64,000 nt of DNA, taken from Paenibacillus cymbidii. Lineage in GTDB: Bacteria; Bacillota; Bacilli; Paenibacillales; NBRC-103111. The stretch spans positions 1 through 64,000 of the forward strand of contig NZ_SHLX01000020.1 of NCBI RefSeq assembly GCF_004764705.1, in the 5' to 3' direction. The translations under genes and the position numbers were made by a program. Below the pieces are notes generated by a model. That model did no database searches. It was not told the origin of the DNA and saw only the letters and a list, made by a program, of their open reading frames with translations. The first letter of the stretch is position 1. Each line of letters starts with the position of its first letter. This document shows, one piece after another, positions 6,978 through 17,200 of the stretch.

Positions 6978-8497
6978 AACTCAACTTTCGCAGCTACAAA
7001 ATCAGCATGATAACAGGTACAGCATAGGGAAGGCGCGAATAAAGTCGCCTGCTTGACAAAAATAGAAAAACACCGCTTCGTTTGGTAAAGTGAAAGTGCG
7101 ACCAATCACTACCACACAGAAGAGGTGTCTTCTCTATGATAGATCAACAAGGGTCACTCGATCAACTGCCAAATGAAATCAAGCCCGCTTTTCACGAACT
7201 GAATGTGCTGAAACTCTTGCGTGGCGCGGGTTTCAAAAAGAAATTCGGCTTCTCATGCGCCTATTTATTCCGCCTTGTGTTTGTTTTGTTGTTTCACCAG
7301 AAGAACTGGTTTCGGCTCTTGGAGAGTGCCAAAGGCGAGACGTTTCCTGGGAAAGATGCCATCTATCGGTTTTTGAATCACGGCGGTTATGCCTGGCGGC
7401 GATTCTTGCTGGCACTCAGCGGTGAAACAATCGCGCGAATGGAACCGCTGACTTCAGCGAACCGGGAGACTGCGCTCATCTTTGACGATTCCATGTTTGA
7501 GCGCAACCGGAGCAAAGCCGTCGAGATGCTGGCGCGATTTAAAGATCATGCCACAGGTACCTTCTACAAGGGCTACCGCATGCTGACCATGGGTTGGTCG
7601 GATGGCCATTCCTTTGTGCCGATGGATTTTGCTTTGCTCAGTTCAGTAAAGTCCGGCATCACCGGCATGGCGGACGGCATCGATAAGCGAAGCCATGGCT
7701 ACAAGCGCCGACAAGAAGCATTTTGTACCGCTCCGCAGGTAATCGCGGCGATGCTGGATCGCGCGATACAAGCTGGCATTTCCGCATCATACGTCCTGAT
7801 GGACAGTTGGTTTACCCATGCGCCGCTGATTGCAGAAGTCATCCGTCGCGGACTGCCTGTGATCGGCATGGTGAAGAACGATAACAAGCGTTATCTCGTG
7901 AACGGAAAGCGGCTCAGCCTGAAGGAACTCTATGGCGCAGCGCCACGTGTAGCGGGAAAGAACCGCAACATCCTTCGCTTGATACAAACTGAGCTTGTCC
8001 CGGGAATCCCGGTTGTGGTCGTATTTGTTCGACATCGTTCCAAGAAGAACGAATGGCTGGCCCTGCTTTCGACCGATCTGAGCCTCGCCGCCCAGGACAT
8101 CATCCGGATCTACCGCATCCGCTGGGACATCGAAGTGTTCTTCAAATGCGCCAAGTCACTGTTGCGTCTGCAAAAAGAATTCCAAGGCCGCTCGTATGAC
8201 CTGCTTGTGAGTCACACCACCATTGTGTTCTCGCGCTACATCCTGCTCGCTTGGCAACATCGGCAAAGCACGGATTCGCGCTCGTTTGGCGGCTTGTTTT
8301 ATTTGCTGTGCGATGAAGTCGGCACCCTCGATTGGGCAACCGCTTTGCAACAACTGCTCGAGTTGATCCAGGAAGTCGCCTCGAAAGCGAGCAAAAATCT
8401 TTCGTCCCTGATTCAGCGTCAACTCCAGCATTGGATTGCAGCTTTGCCCAGTTACATCAAGACTTATCCGCCGATTTCAAGCTGCGAAAGTTGAGTT
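6978..8497 (+). mobile_element. IS4-family insertion sequence, complete
   Basis: About 1.52 kb bounded by inverted repeats: AACTCAACTTTCGCAGCT at 6978-6995 and its complement AGCTGCGAAAGTTGAGTT at 8480-8497. It encloses one intact transposase gene. I see no clear target-site duplication. The left flank also lacks the rest of the NUDIX gene that the right end interrupts, so a deletion or recombination between copies probably followed insertion. A second, broken copy lies at 22.15-23.03 kb. Confidence 0.9.
7136..8494 (+). CDS. IS4-family DDE transposase
   Basis: 452 residues, full length for the family. The acidic residues are visible: FDDSMFER near residue 117 (first D), LMDSWFT near 222 (second D) and YRIRWDIEVFFKCAK near 325. 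The last fits the IS4 YREK signature (Y-x2-R-x3-E-x6-K) and contains the catalytic Glu. The reading frame is open throughout, so the copy may still be active. The first 240 residues are almost identical to the truncated copy on the minus strand at 22.1-22.9 kb. Confidence 0.93.
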   Translation: MIDQQGSLDQLPNEIKPAFHELNVLKLLRGAGFKKKFGFSCAYLFRLVFVLLFHQKNWFRLLESAKGETFPGKDAIYRFLNHGGYAWRRFLLALSGETIARMEPLTSANRETALIFDDSMFERNRSKAVEMLARFKDHATGTFYKGYRMLTMGWSDGHSFVPMDFALLSSVKSGITGMADGIDKRSHGYKRRQEAFCTAPQVIAAMLDRAIQAGISASYVLMDSWFTHAPLIAEVIRRGLPVIGMVKNDNKRYLVNGKRLSLKELYGAAPRVAGKNRNILRLIQTELVPGIPVVVVFVRHRSKKNEWLALLSTDLSLAAQDIIRIYRIRWDIEVFFKCAKSLLRLQKEFQGRSYDLLVSHTTIVFSRYILLAWQHRQSTDSRSFGGLFYLLCDEVGTLDWATALQQLLELIQEVASKASKNLSSLIQRQLQHWIAALPSYIKTYPPISSCES

Positions 8498-9303
8498 ATT
8501 ATGTATTTATCAGTTCCAGTTTCCTCTAACAACTCACGTTTAACAGCATCTACTAAACTTAAATCCTCTTCCTCACACCCTCCCTTTGGGAAATCCCAAG
8601 CTCCAGGTCCTTCCCCGAATCTATCCGTTTTATGCACTAATATAAACTTACTCCCTTGGTAAGCAATTGCTCCGACAGCTTTACGAGTGGTTTGATAATG
8701 CGATATATCCCCATACAGTTCAATAACATTTTCGGTTTCATCAATGATAACTTTATTCAACGCAGTAGGATGGATAAATGGGGGAGTCCATAACTTTTCA
8801 AGAGTGTCACCTCTAAAATAGGCCATGATAACTTTAAGTGCAATTGCATGGGTAACAATCAGAATATTGCTTCCTCTTTGTTTCGAAACAATCTCTTTTA
8901 TTGCTGCAATAATTCTATATTGAAATTCAGTAAAGGATTCTCCACCATTTTTAGGTTCGTACAAATGTGGTGTATTCCAAAAAGCTTTATGCTCATCTAG
9001 ACAGGTATTCTCAATATCAGTCCCTTTCTGACCTTCCCAAGTGCCCATATTGATTTCCATCAAATTATCACATGTAATAATATCCATTCCTTGTTTATCA
9101 CGTAGTATTTCAGCAGTATGTAATGCTCTTTTACTTGTGCTGGAGTAAATAGCATCAAAATGGATATCCTTCAATGATGACCTCAGCCACTTTGCTTGCT
9201 GTGTACCTAACTCTGTTAATCGCGAGTCCATATGACCTTGTAATTTTCCCTCGACATTCCATTCTGTTTCTCCGTGTCGAGTAAGATATAATGTTGTTTT
9301 CAA
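8498..9303 (-). pseudogene. Histidine phosphatase-NUDIX fusion, 3' end cut by the IS
   Basis: The N-terminal 180 residues are a phosphoglycerate-mutase-like histidine phosphatase domain (RHGETEWN at residue 9, catalytic His; second His in THAIAL near 153). A NUDIX domain follows (FPKGG at about 240, RELLEETG at about 255). The frame runs into the IS inverted repeat right after the NUDIX box, so the C-terminal strands of that domain are lost and the final residues are IS-encoded. The TTG start has GGGAG 7 bp upstream. A TGCCCGTTAGC boundary (9366) lies upstream, so this was a cassette gene. The remaining half may still act as a phosphatase. Confidence 0.8.
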
Positions 9304-9365
9304 CTTTTCACTCCCTCTTCCAATATTTGATTACTTTCCTTGTATATTTCGCTAGGAGATTCTCA

Positions 9366-9880
9366 CTATCCTGCCCGTTAGCTTAATGGACCGTTGAAAG
9401 ATAATATCCATCTGACAACACACTTCGCGCCGGCGTCCCCCCGGTTCGGCATAGCCATTTCCGTGGCAATCGGACAATGTTCTTGACATTTTCGGCAATC
9501 GGACAATGTTCTTGACATCACCTAATGTCAAGAACATTGTCCGATAACTAAAAAAGCCCGCAGTTTATGCGGACTTGATTCGGCCTATCTTCTTGTCACT
9601 CGACAACTGCTGAGTGACAAGAAGCTATACCGATAATTGACAAGAACTTGAACCGATCCATGTGGTGCTCAAGAATAATAAAAAAACACGCCTCAGTATG
9701 CGTGCCAAGTGGATCATGCTTTTATGTTTTGCCGCGGAAGCTATAAGGACTCTTACGGGTTTGAAACGGCGTATGTTCTTGTCATTCGACACCAATCGTC
9801 AATGTCTATAAGTTTTTTAATATAGTGTTAAGAAATTGTGCCGATAATTGACAAGAAGTGGTAGCGATTCGTCGCGGCAG
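9366..9880. repeat. Cassette boundary with composite transposon-end clusters (copy 4)
   Basis: CTATCCTGCCCGTTAGCTTAA (9366) is followed by the family A left half (from 9459) with its minus-strand terminator and a CGACA tip at 9601-9605. Variant right-half sites follow (GTGACAAGAAGCTATACCGAT, then TTGACAAGAACTTGAACCGAT). A second left tip (TTCTTGTCATTCGACA near 9778) and another GACAAGAAGTGGTAGCGATT near 9861 complete it. The variants differ at the 3' half of the 20-mer, which suggests ends of two or three related elements nested here. No gene is visible between 9304 and 9937. Confidence 0.55.
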
Positions 9881-9937
9881 CCGCCCACTCTTTGTATGTA
9901 TCGAAAGCTACAACCTTCATAACGGCAAATGAACGGC

Positions 9938-11071
9938 TCATAGAAGTCCGGACCACATGATGCTTCTGGGATGAAAAACAGACTTCTCGCAGAAAGGAAC
10001 GAGTGAAGGCACCATGTAGACCGCTACGAACCGTTCCACCGGATCAACGAACAATGCGCATCGACCAGTGCCTTCATGTGAGAACGTCTGCGGGGAACAG
10101 AACCCTTCTTCCCTCAATTGAATACCCAATCCATAGCGCATGGAAGGAATTCTCGCTCCCCAACAGAATGCGGGAACATCGTACAGATGATTTCTCGTAA
10201 ACGCTTCGACGGTTTTTCGGCCTAATATGCGGACGCCTTGAAACATTCCCTGATTCAGCAATGCCTCTCCAAGTTTCCATAAATCATGAAGGCTCGAGTA
10301 CAGCCCTCCGCCTGCTCTAGGTGGCCGGCTCACTCTATCTTCCGCCTCGGGAACGGACTGTAGCCGTTTCATATCCCAATCGGCCGTCAGGCACACCTGA
10401 TCATGAAGTGCCGAAGGAACATGAAAGAAGGTACGTTCCATACCAAGCGGCTCGACGATCCGCTTCAAGATATAGTCTTCATATGACATACCCGAGATAC
10501 GGGCGATCATTTCGCCAAGCACGCAAAAGCCCGCGCTGGAATAACTCCAAGTTCTACCCGGTTCGCTCTGCAGTGGCCCCGCAAGCACCGATTTTAGCCA
10601 GTTGCCCTTGCTCGCACCGTCCCCCCAACCGCGCGTATAAGGCTCTGTAAAGTAACCCGGATCGGCTATTAAGCCGGATGTATGAGTCAGCAGGTGGAAA
10701 ACGGTAATCCCTCTATGCAGCGGGGTATTAAACTCCTCTATCCACTGACTTACGGGGGAATCGACCAGCAGCTTACCCTGCTCTATCAGTTGCAGGATCG
10801 CCACTGATGTAAATACTTTCGTTATTGAGGCGATCCCGCGGATGGAATCCGGAAGAAATCCACTTTCCGAATCATCGTATCGGAGTCGGCCCATGGACCG
10901 GCAGGCAAAAATACTGCCATTTCGGGACAGTAAGTAGCTGGCGCACTGCAGTTCCCTGGTTTCCACAAGCTCTCTGAAATGGTTATCTAATTCCGTCAGC
11001 TTTGGCTCATAAAAGCCTGCGGTATCTGGAGTAGTATCGATGGCTCCATAATGCAATTGCAACTGATTCAT
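9938..11071 (-). CDS. Serine hydrolase of the class C beta-lactamase / penicillin-binding-protein fold
   Basis: About 377 residues from the ATG at 11071 (an upstream ATG at about 11095 is also open). SITK near residue 80 supplies the nucleophilic Ser and the Lys general base (S-x-x-K). YSSAG near 190 is the Y-x-S/N element. HEGTG near 345 stands at the place of the KTG/HxG triad. This fits the esterase/DD-peptidase-like beta-lactamase family (PF00144). No signal peptide is apparent, so a cytoplasmic esterase or peptidase is more likely than a secreted beta-lactamase. It lies at the end of the cassette-rich region but without a recognisable boundary at its 5' side. Confidence 0.75.
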   Translation of the reverse strand: MNQLQLHYGAIDTTPDTAGFYEPKLTELDNHFRELVETRELQCASYLLSRNGSIFACRSMGRLRYDDSESGFLPDSIRGIASITKVFTSVAILQLIEQGKLLVDSPVSQWIEEFNTPLHRGITVFHLLTHTSGLIADPGYFTEPYTRGWGDGASKGNWLKSVLAGPLQSEPGRTWSYSSAGFCVLGEMIARISGMSYEDYILKRIVEPLGMERTFFHVPSALHDQVCLTADWDMKRLQSVPEAEDRVSRPPRAGGGLYSSLHDLWKLGEALLNQGMFQGVRILGRKTVEAFTRNHLYDVPAFCWGARIPSMRYGLGIQLREEGFCSPQTFSHEGTGRCALFVDPVERFVAVYMVPSLVPFCEKSVFHPRSIMWSGLL

Positions 11072-11574
11072 TCTCCTTTTCTGTGATAGGGTCATTATAT
11101 TCGGCAACTTCCGGACAGGCAATCCCGCCAATAGTTTGACGCTATATATTTGATTTTTGTGCAAGACATGAATAAAGGTTACATAATCTTTATTCGTCGA
11201 ACAAGATACATTTAACGATAAAGCGTACAATTTCCTAAATACGCTTTTTTTGTTGATTAATATACTTGTTACACGTTACTTTTCAGTACCCCCTATTCAA
11301 CTTCCGTATGCCCGTCTTCAGAACATATCCGCCTTGACGACAAGCATATGAAACATTTCGGTGCGTAACCACAGAATACGATCCATCTGTGCCCTAGTTC
11401 ATCAAAGCGCTGCCATTTTCAGCGATTGTCCCCTCCATTCCGCCGAATCATTATATAGTGCGATCAAGAAAAGAGTGGCAGCGCAACAGCGCAACAAGCT
11501 AATGTCAGGGGTGATGCGCTCGCCACCCCGCCTTTGCGAATGTCGCGCAGCTCCTGCATCACGCGCCGACGAAC

Positions 11575-11741
11575 TGTAGAAACTACAACTTATTTTCTTA
11601 TTTCGTGAAATGACCCTATTGTACTGCAGAAACTGCAGCACATTTCGCTATAAACGGAGATTTTATGGAATATGCTGTACTTTCTGCAGTTTATGAAGCC
11701 GTTTGGGGGTGAAATCGCAAAATTACCTGCACAAAATACAG
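11575..11741. repeat. Array of four 15-bp dyads, YTGYA-N5-TRCAR, spaced 50-52 bp
   Basis: Dyads are centred at 11581 (TGTA-GAAAC-TACA), 11631 (CTGCA-GAAAC-TGCAG), 11682 (CTGTA-CTTTC-TGCAG) and 11734 (CTGCA-CAAAA-TACAG), that is 50, 51 and 52 bp apart. The sequences between are AT-rich and not conserved. The stems vary by compensating changes (TGTA/TACA, TGCA/TGCA), so pairing is kept rather than sequence. The array sits in the 11231-11943 gap, which otherwise shows no gene. The same dyad class recurs at 18.7-18.9 kb. Confidence 0.7.
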
Positions 11742-11943
11742 TTCGCGACTGGTACAGACATAAAAGTAAAGACCTCCGATTGGCGCATATAAGGCGCGTT
11801 CGCCTTCACCCTTATTCGCCGCGCCCGGACCAGCCCGTATGCTTCCATTTCCGACCCTGCTGGCTATTGTTCGGAAACCATCGTCATTGCTTTCGCTCCC
11901 CCGATCCATTGAGTCGCTCCATTTTTGCCGCTTCTATCAACCC

Positions 11944-13347
11944 TCATCGAGGCAGCTTGAGCTTAAACACCGTTTCCTCGTTCGGCGTACTGTGCACCTC
12001 GATGCTGCCATGGTGAGCGAGGGCGACATCTTTCACAATCGCCAGACCGATCCCGAGCCCTTCTCCCTTCCTTCCGCTATCGACCCGATAGAAACGTTCG
12101 AATATGTGCGCTTGATGCTCCGGAGGAATGCCTTTTCCCTTATCCGTCACGCTGACATTTACGGATTGCCCGTCCTCCTTCAGCCGGATGCCGAGATAGC
12201 GCCCTTCTTTCCCATACCGGATCGCATTGTCGAGAATGTTGCGCAATGCCCTCTCAACGAGTGGAGCATCGATCGGAATCGAAATATCCTCGTCCGGGAT
12301 CTCGACATCGAACTCAAATTGCTCGCCGTCGAGTATCATGATGTATTCCGCCGCTATTTTACGGGTGAGCTCGGAAACGTTATGGTCCACCGAACGAAGC
12401 GTCAGCGCTTCCGCGTCCTGGCGCGAGATGTCCAGCATCTGATCCAGCAGCTTGTCCATGTATCGGCAGCGCTGCAGAATGATTTTGGCCCTCGCCTGGA
12501 GGTCTTTCTCATCGGAATAATTCCCGGTTCGAATCATTTCCGCATAACCGAGCATCGTGGTCAGCGGCGTGCGCAAATCGTGCGACAGGTTGGAAAGCAG
12601 TAGCTTGCGGTTGTTCTCAAACTGCTGAATCTGGGCGAATTGGGAGCGGATCCGATGCGCCATAGAATTGTAGTGCTGCGTCAGCTGGCCAATCTCGTCC
12701 TTGGACGAATCGGCCAATTCCACGACGGGAGAGCTGCTCTGGATATTCAGTTGGTTCAGCGCGTTGTTCAGCTTGCGGATTCGTTTATTGAGCTCGGTGA
12801 AGCTCCACAGGGCCAACAAATAAGGCAGCGAAAACGACAGAATCAGCGGCAAAACGAGCGTAAGCAGCGATTTCAGCGTGCGGATCAGAAAATACACCTC
12901 GCCTTGCTTCATAGCAGAGGCGGGAATGGTCATAAGCAAGTAATACGACTGTCCGCTCCATGTTGCCGGCGTAATGATCGGCACATCGTCATTCGTCAAG
13001 TATTGCTTGGGCATGTTCTGCATCAGCTTCGCCAAGTCATGGAAAGTAAAAGTCGGATTCAGACCCGCCGTATCGTAAAAGGACATTCCCGTCTCGTCGA
13101 TCCACAACAGCCGAATTTCCGGATGTTCTTCATGCGCCCGGTCCAAAATGCGTTTCAGCGCGTCCGGCCCGGAGGCGGGCTGCTTCTCGATCGAATCCAC
13201 GATGGATAACGCGAGCGGATTCAGCTCGAACAGCGCATACCCTTTATTCGCCGTCTTCCCGATCCAAACCGACGTAAACCCGAACAGCACCATGCTGAAC
13301 GCGGCACTAAGCATCAGCAACAGCCATAGTTTTGTGCGCAATTTCAT
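11944..13347 (-). CDS. Sensor histidine kinase (OmpR/PhoR type)
   Basis: About 467 residues. The N-terminal membrane segment is about residues 8-30 and a second near 160-182, enclosing an extracytoplasmic sensor of about 130 residues. A HAMP-like linker follows, then HisKA with SHDLRTPL (phospho-accepting His), then an HATPase_c domain with N (NILDNAIRYG), GKGI and GEGLGIGLAIV boxes. The start at 13347 overlaps the response-regulator stop in an ATGA, indicating translational coupling. The complete pair is divergent from the large SLH protein and probably controls it. The signal is unknown. Confidence 0.9.
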   Translation of the reverse strand: MKLRTKLWLLLMLSAAFSMVLFGFTSVWIGKTANKGYALFELNPLALSIVDSIEKQPASGPDALKRILDRAHEEHPEIRLLWIDETGMSFYDTAGLNPTFTFHDLAKLMQNMPKQYLTNDDVPIITPATWSGQSYYLLMTIPASAMKQGEVYFLIRTLKSLLTLVLPLILSFSLPYLLALWSFTELNKRIRKLNNALNQLNIQSSSPVVELADSSKDEIGQLTQHYNSMAHRIRSQFAQIQQFENNRKLLLSNLSHDLRTPLTTMLGYAEMIRTGNYSDEKDLQARAKIILQRCRYMDKLLDQMLDISRQDAEALTLRSVDHNVSELTRKIAAEYIMILDGEQFEFDVEIPDEDISIPIDAPLVERALRNILDNAIRYGKEGRYLGIRLKEDGQSVNVSVTDKGKGIPPEHQAHIFERFYRVDSGRKGEGLGIGLAIVKDVALAHHGSIEVHSTPNEETVFKLKLPR

Positions 13348-14030
13348 ATGCCGGCCCCCGTCAAACGGTAGCCGACGCCGCGAACCGTTTGAATATCCCA
13401 AGGGGACTGCGCCTTCTCCAGCAATTTCCGCAACCGGCTCATATAAACGCTTAAGTTATTGTCATCGTACCTTTCATGCTGCCAGACTTGCTGGTAGATT
13501 TCGAGCTTCGTCATCACGCGGTCGGGATTTTGCATGAAGAGCTGCATTAGTCCGCACTCCATCATCGTCAAGGAACTTTTTTCGCTCCCGGTCAGAAGCG
13601 TATAGTTGTCGACGTCCAGAACCAATTGATTCAACCGGATTACCAGGGAGGATCGGCCGGATACCGGATAACGCCGGCGCAGAACGGCTTGCACGCGAGC
13701 CATGAGCTCCATCGGGCTGAAGGGCTTTGTCATATAGTCGTCGGCACCGAGTCCAAGCGTCTCGATTTTGTCTTGCTCCTGCCTTCTTGCGCTTACCACG
13801 ATGGTCATGGTATCCAGCCTCCGATCGTGCATGTGCCGCAGCACCTCGAACCCGTCGCGATCGTCCATCATCAAATCAAGAATAAGGACGTCCACCCGAT
13901 CGGACTCGAGCCGTTCGATCGCTTGTCGGCCGGATTCGGCTTCGAGCGCGTGCATGCCCGATTGTTCGATATGGGCGCGAATCAGCTCGCGAATTTGCGG
14001 ATCGTCGTCAACCACGAGGATTTGTTCCAT
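13344..14030 (-). CDS. OmpR-family response regulator
   Basis: About 228 residues. The receiver domain has the acidic pair DDD near residue 8, the phosphoryl-accepting Asp in LILDLMM near 51, and Lys in TKPFS near 102. The C-terminal winged helix ends with the usual VRGVGYRL. The ATG at 14030 (MEQILVV) is preferred to an upstream start because it begins the first receiver strand. It is the first gene of the two-gene operon with the kinase. Tandem TCCTTTAAGA boxes 90 bp upstream are plausible binding sites of the regulator itself. Confidence 0.92.
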   Translation of the reverse strand: MEQILVVDDDPQIRELIRAHIEQSGMHALEAESGRQAIERLESDRVDVLILDLMMDDRDGFEVLRHMHDRRLDTMTIVVSARRQEQDKIETLGLGADDYMTKPFSPMELMARVQAVLRRRYPVSGRSSLVIRLNQLVLDVDNYTLLTGSEKSSLTMMECGLMQLFMQNPDRVMTKLEIYQQVWQHERYDDNNLSVYMSRLRKLLEKAQSPWDIQTVRGVGYRLTGAGI

Positions 14031-14120
14031 TGTCTTGTCGTCACCGCCCGGAATGTTTGTATAGCTCGATTTTAGCACGATTGCTCCGATCGTTGTCATT
14101 TTAAGGATGATGATGTCGAA

Positions 14121-14168
14121 TCCTTTAAGAATCCTTTAAGATTTCCGCGAATGGAAGGTTGCTATAAT
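14121..14168 (+). promoter_or_regulatory. Tandem direct-repeat operator and -10 box in the divergent intergenic region
   Basis: TCCTTTAAGA occurs at 14121-14130 and 14132-14141, an 11-bp period (one helical turn). OmpR/PhoB-type regulators bind such direct repeats as tandem dimers. TATAAT follows at 14163-14168 with no good -35, which fits activator-dependent transcription of the SLH gene starting at 14214. Binding by the adjacent regulator is inference. Confidence 0.6.
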
Positions 14169-14213
14169 TTCTAAGAGAAAGGCAAGCCGACATGGCAGGA
14201 AGGAAGTCTGAAT

Positions 14214-17200
14214 ATGGCATATAAAATCGGACGCAAAGCGTCACCCGCAAAATGGCTCTTTGTGTGGTTGTCGATTCTATTAGTATGGACCTGCATAGCA
14301 CCCGCCGCAGTTTCGGCAAAATCGGCCGCAGCAGGCAGCCGGCACGGGGGAAGCTTCCAGAAGATCGCCGCAGGAGACTATCATACCGTTGCGCTCACAA
14401 CGGATGGCACCGTCGTCGCTTGGGGAGATAACAGCAACGGCCAAACGAATGTACCCGCAGGGTTGACCGGCGTCGTCTCCGTTGCCGCAGGGCCAAATAA
14501 TTCAGCCGCGATGAAAGCGGACGGTACCGTCGTCGTCTGGGGAACGAACGGTTCCGGTCAAAACAATGTACCTTCCGGCTTGACCAATGCCGTTACAGTC
14601 GCCGTGGGAAGCAGTACGATATTGGCGCTTAAAGCGGACGGCACTCTCGTTGTTTGGGGAAGTACGATCCCCTCCTATCAAGTACCGGCGGGGTTGACCG
14701 ACGTCGTCGATATCGCCGCAACGACATTAGGTCCCAACAGTTTCTTGGCGCTGCAAGCAAACGGCACCGTCGTCGCTTGGGGAAGCAACACATCAGTAAA
14801 CAACGTTCCCGCGGGGTTAACCGGCGTTATCAAAGTTGCCGCAGGCGACTACACTGCCTACGCGTTAAAATCGGACGGCACCGTCGTCGCTTGGGGCGAT
14901 TTTGCCAATCTTATGCCTGCCGGATTAACCGACGTCGTCGACATCGCCGCACACGGCGGTCATGCGATGGCGGTAAAAGCGGACGGTAGCATCGTCGCTT
15001 GGGGGCTAAGTGACGGGTTTGATTATCAATTCCCCTCGGGGTTGACCGGCATTGTTGCAATCTCCACAGGATATTATCATACCGTGGCGCTAAAATCGGA
15101 CGGCACCGTTGTCGCCTGGGGAAAAAATAATTATCGGCAATTGAACGTCCCGGCGGATTTTTCTTCCCCTGTTAAAGGCATCGGCATGGCTACGGGAGGC
15201 GCACATACGTTGGCGCTGAAATCGGACGGCACCGTCGTCGCCTGGGGGAATAATACCGTCGGACAAACGAACGTGCCCGCAGGGCTGAACGGGGTAGTCG
15301 CGGTTGCCGCGGGATGGTACCACTCCCTGGCATTAAAATCGGACAGAACCGTCACCGCTTGGGGGCAAAATAGTTATGGAATATTGAACGTACCAACTGG
15401 GCTGAACGGGGTCACGGCGATTGCATCGGGAAGGTTCCATTCGCTGGCACTGAAAGCGGACGGCACTGTCGTCGCTTGGGGGGCCAATAGCGTTGGACAA
15501 TCTACTGTGCCGGCATGGGCGACCGGGGTGACGGCGATTGCCGCGGGCACAGACCATTCGCTGGCGCTGCGAGCGGACGGCACTGTCGTCGCTTGGGGAT
15601 GGAATTATGCAGGACAATCGAACGTGCCAGGCGCGCTTTCCGGAGTTACGGCAATTGCCGCGGGACGGTACCATTCGCTGGCGCTCAAAGCGGACGGCAA
15701 CGTCGTCGTTTGGGGCGATAACGGAAATGGGCAATTGGACGTGCCGTCAGGGCTGAATGGGGTTGTGGCGATCGCAGCAGGAACGAATCATTCGCTGGCG
15801 CTGAAAGCGGACGGCACTGTCGTCGCTTGGGGCGATAACAGCAAAGGGCAAACGGCAGTACCGGCAGATCTGAATCAAGTCGTAGCGATTGCCGCAGGAT
15901 CAAACGATTCTTCATTCGCATTAAAAGCGGACGGCACTATTGTCGCATGGGGCGATAATGCGAGCGGTCAAACAACCTTGCCGGGCAGAAACACCGACCT
16001 GAACGGATTGACGCTGCAGGAAGGCGATTTCGATACCGCGTTTTCCACTTCGATTACGGGCTACACCTATTCCTATATCGGGCCGTCGGTTTCCGGCGTC
16101 CATGTGACGGCGTCTTTGTCGGACTCGTCGTATGCCGCCCTGTATGTCAACAACCAACCGCAAACGAGCGGCAGCGCCGCAACGATCGACGTCACGGGCG
16201 CATCGACCGTCGTTCCGGTGCGCATCGAGCCTTATTTCCTGCCGTCCAAAACCTACACGATTACCATACTGCGGGATGCTACGCCTCCGGATGTGCATTA
16301 CAGCGTGTACGGGAACACGGTTCCGTCCCGGTCCGCTGCGACCGTAGTGACGGTGTACGATACGGAAAGCGATGTCGATCCCCATTCGCTTCAGTATGTT
16401 TGGACGCAAACTGCCGATGTTCAAGCTGGCGAATGGACGGATTTCACAAGCGGAGCTACGCTGACGAAAGCCGGTGCGGATGGGGAGTGGTATTTGCACA
16501 TTCAGGCCAAAGATCGCGTAGGCAACCAGGCGGTGCTCGTATCGGATCCGTTCCTGCTGGACAATACGGGGCCGTCGGTCGACATTACGATGACGACAGC
16601 CGATGCGAGTCCGTATCCGGATGACACATGGACGAATCAGGACGTCACCGTTAGCGCGAGCGCAACGGATGCCAACAGCGTGACGTCGGTTACGTATTCG
16701 CTCGATAGCGGCGCAAAATGGAGCGGATACAACGCGCCCATCGTCCTGCAAGCGGACAGCATGCACGCGTTGTCATTCAAAGCCGTCGATGCGGCGGGCA
16801 ATGAAACGCTCAAACAGCGCACGGTGAAGATCAGCAAAAGCGGATTGCGGTTGACGCCAACGCTGACCCAGGAGGGCGGAAGCGCCTATACGAGCGGCGA
16901 TTGGACGAACGGCAGCGTCACCGTGAGCGTTGACGCGGAAGCAGGAGCAAGCGGCATCGCCGATTTGAGCTATCAATTGGATGGCGCCCAGGCGCAAGCT
17001 TATACGAGCGGGACGCCGGTACAACTTTCGCAGGAAGGCGCACATACGCTCTTGTTTCAGGTAACCGACACCGCCGGCAATACGTTAACCGCCCCGCTGG
17101 CGGTAAACATCGATCTGACGGCTCCGGTCATTACGCTCACTGGCCCGTCCAGCAGGCATATAACGGCGGGCGGCGTGTATACGGAAGAAGGAGCGACGGC

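Noticed and set aside
10003..10650. Plus-strand open frames in the serine hydrolase
   Set aside because: Antisense to a gene with clear catalytic motifs.
11575..11741. CRISPR array
   Set aside because: Dyads are only 15 bp, vary in sequence, and the intervals are about 36 bp with no conserved long repeat; no cas gene in the window.
12640..13209. 189-codon open frame on the plus strand
   Set aside because: Antisense to the histidine kinase gene.
15921..16766. 281-codon open frame on the minus strand
   Set aside because: It is antisense to the SLH protein gene in a GC-rich coding region; composition is Arg/Ile/His-rich with no motif.
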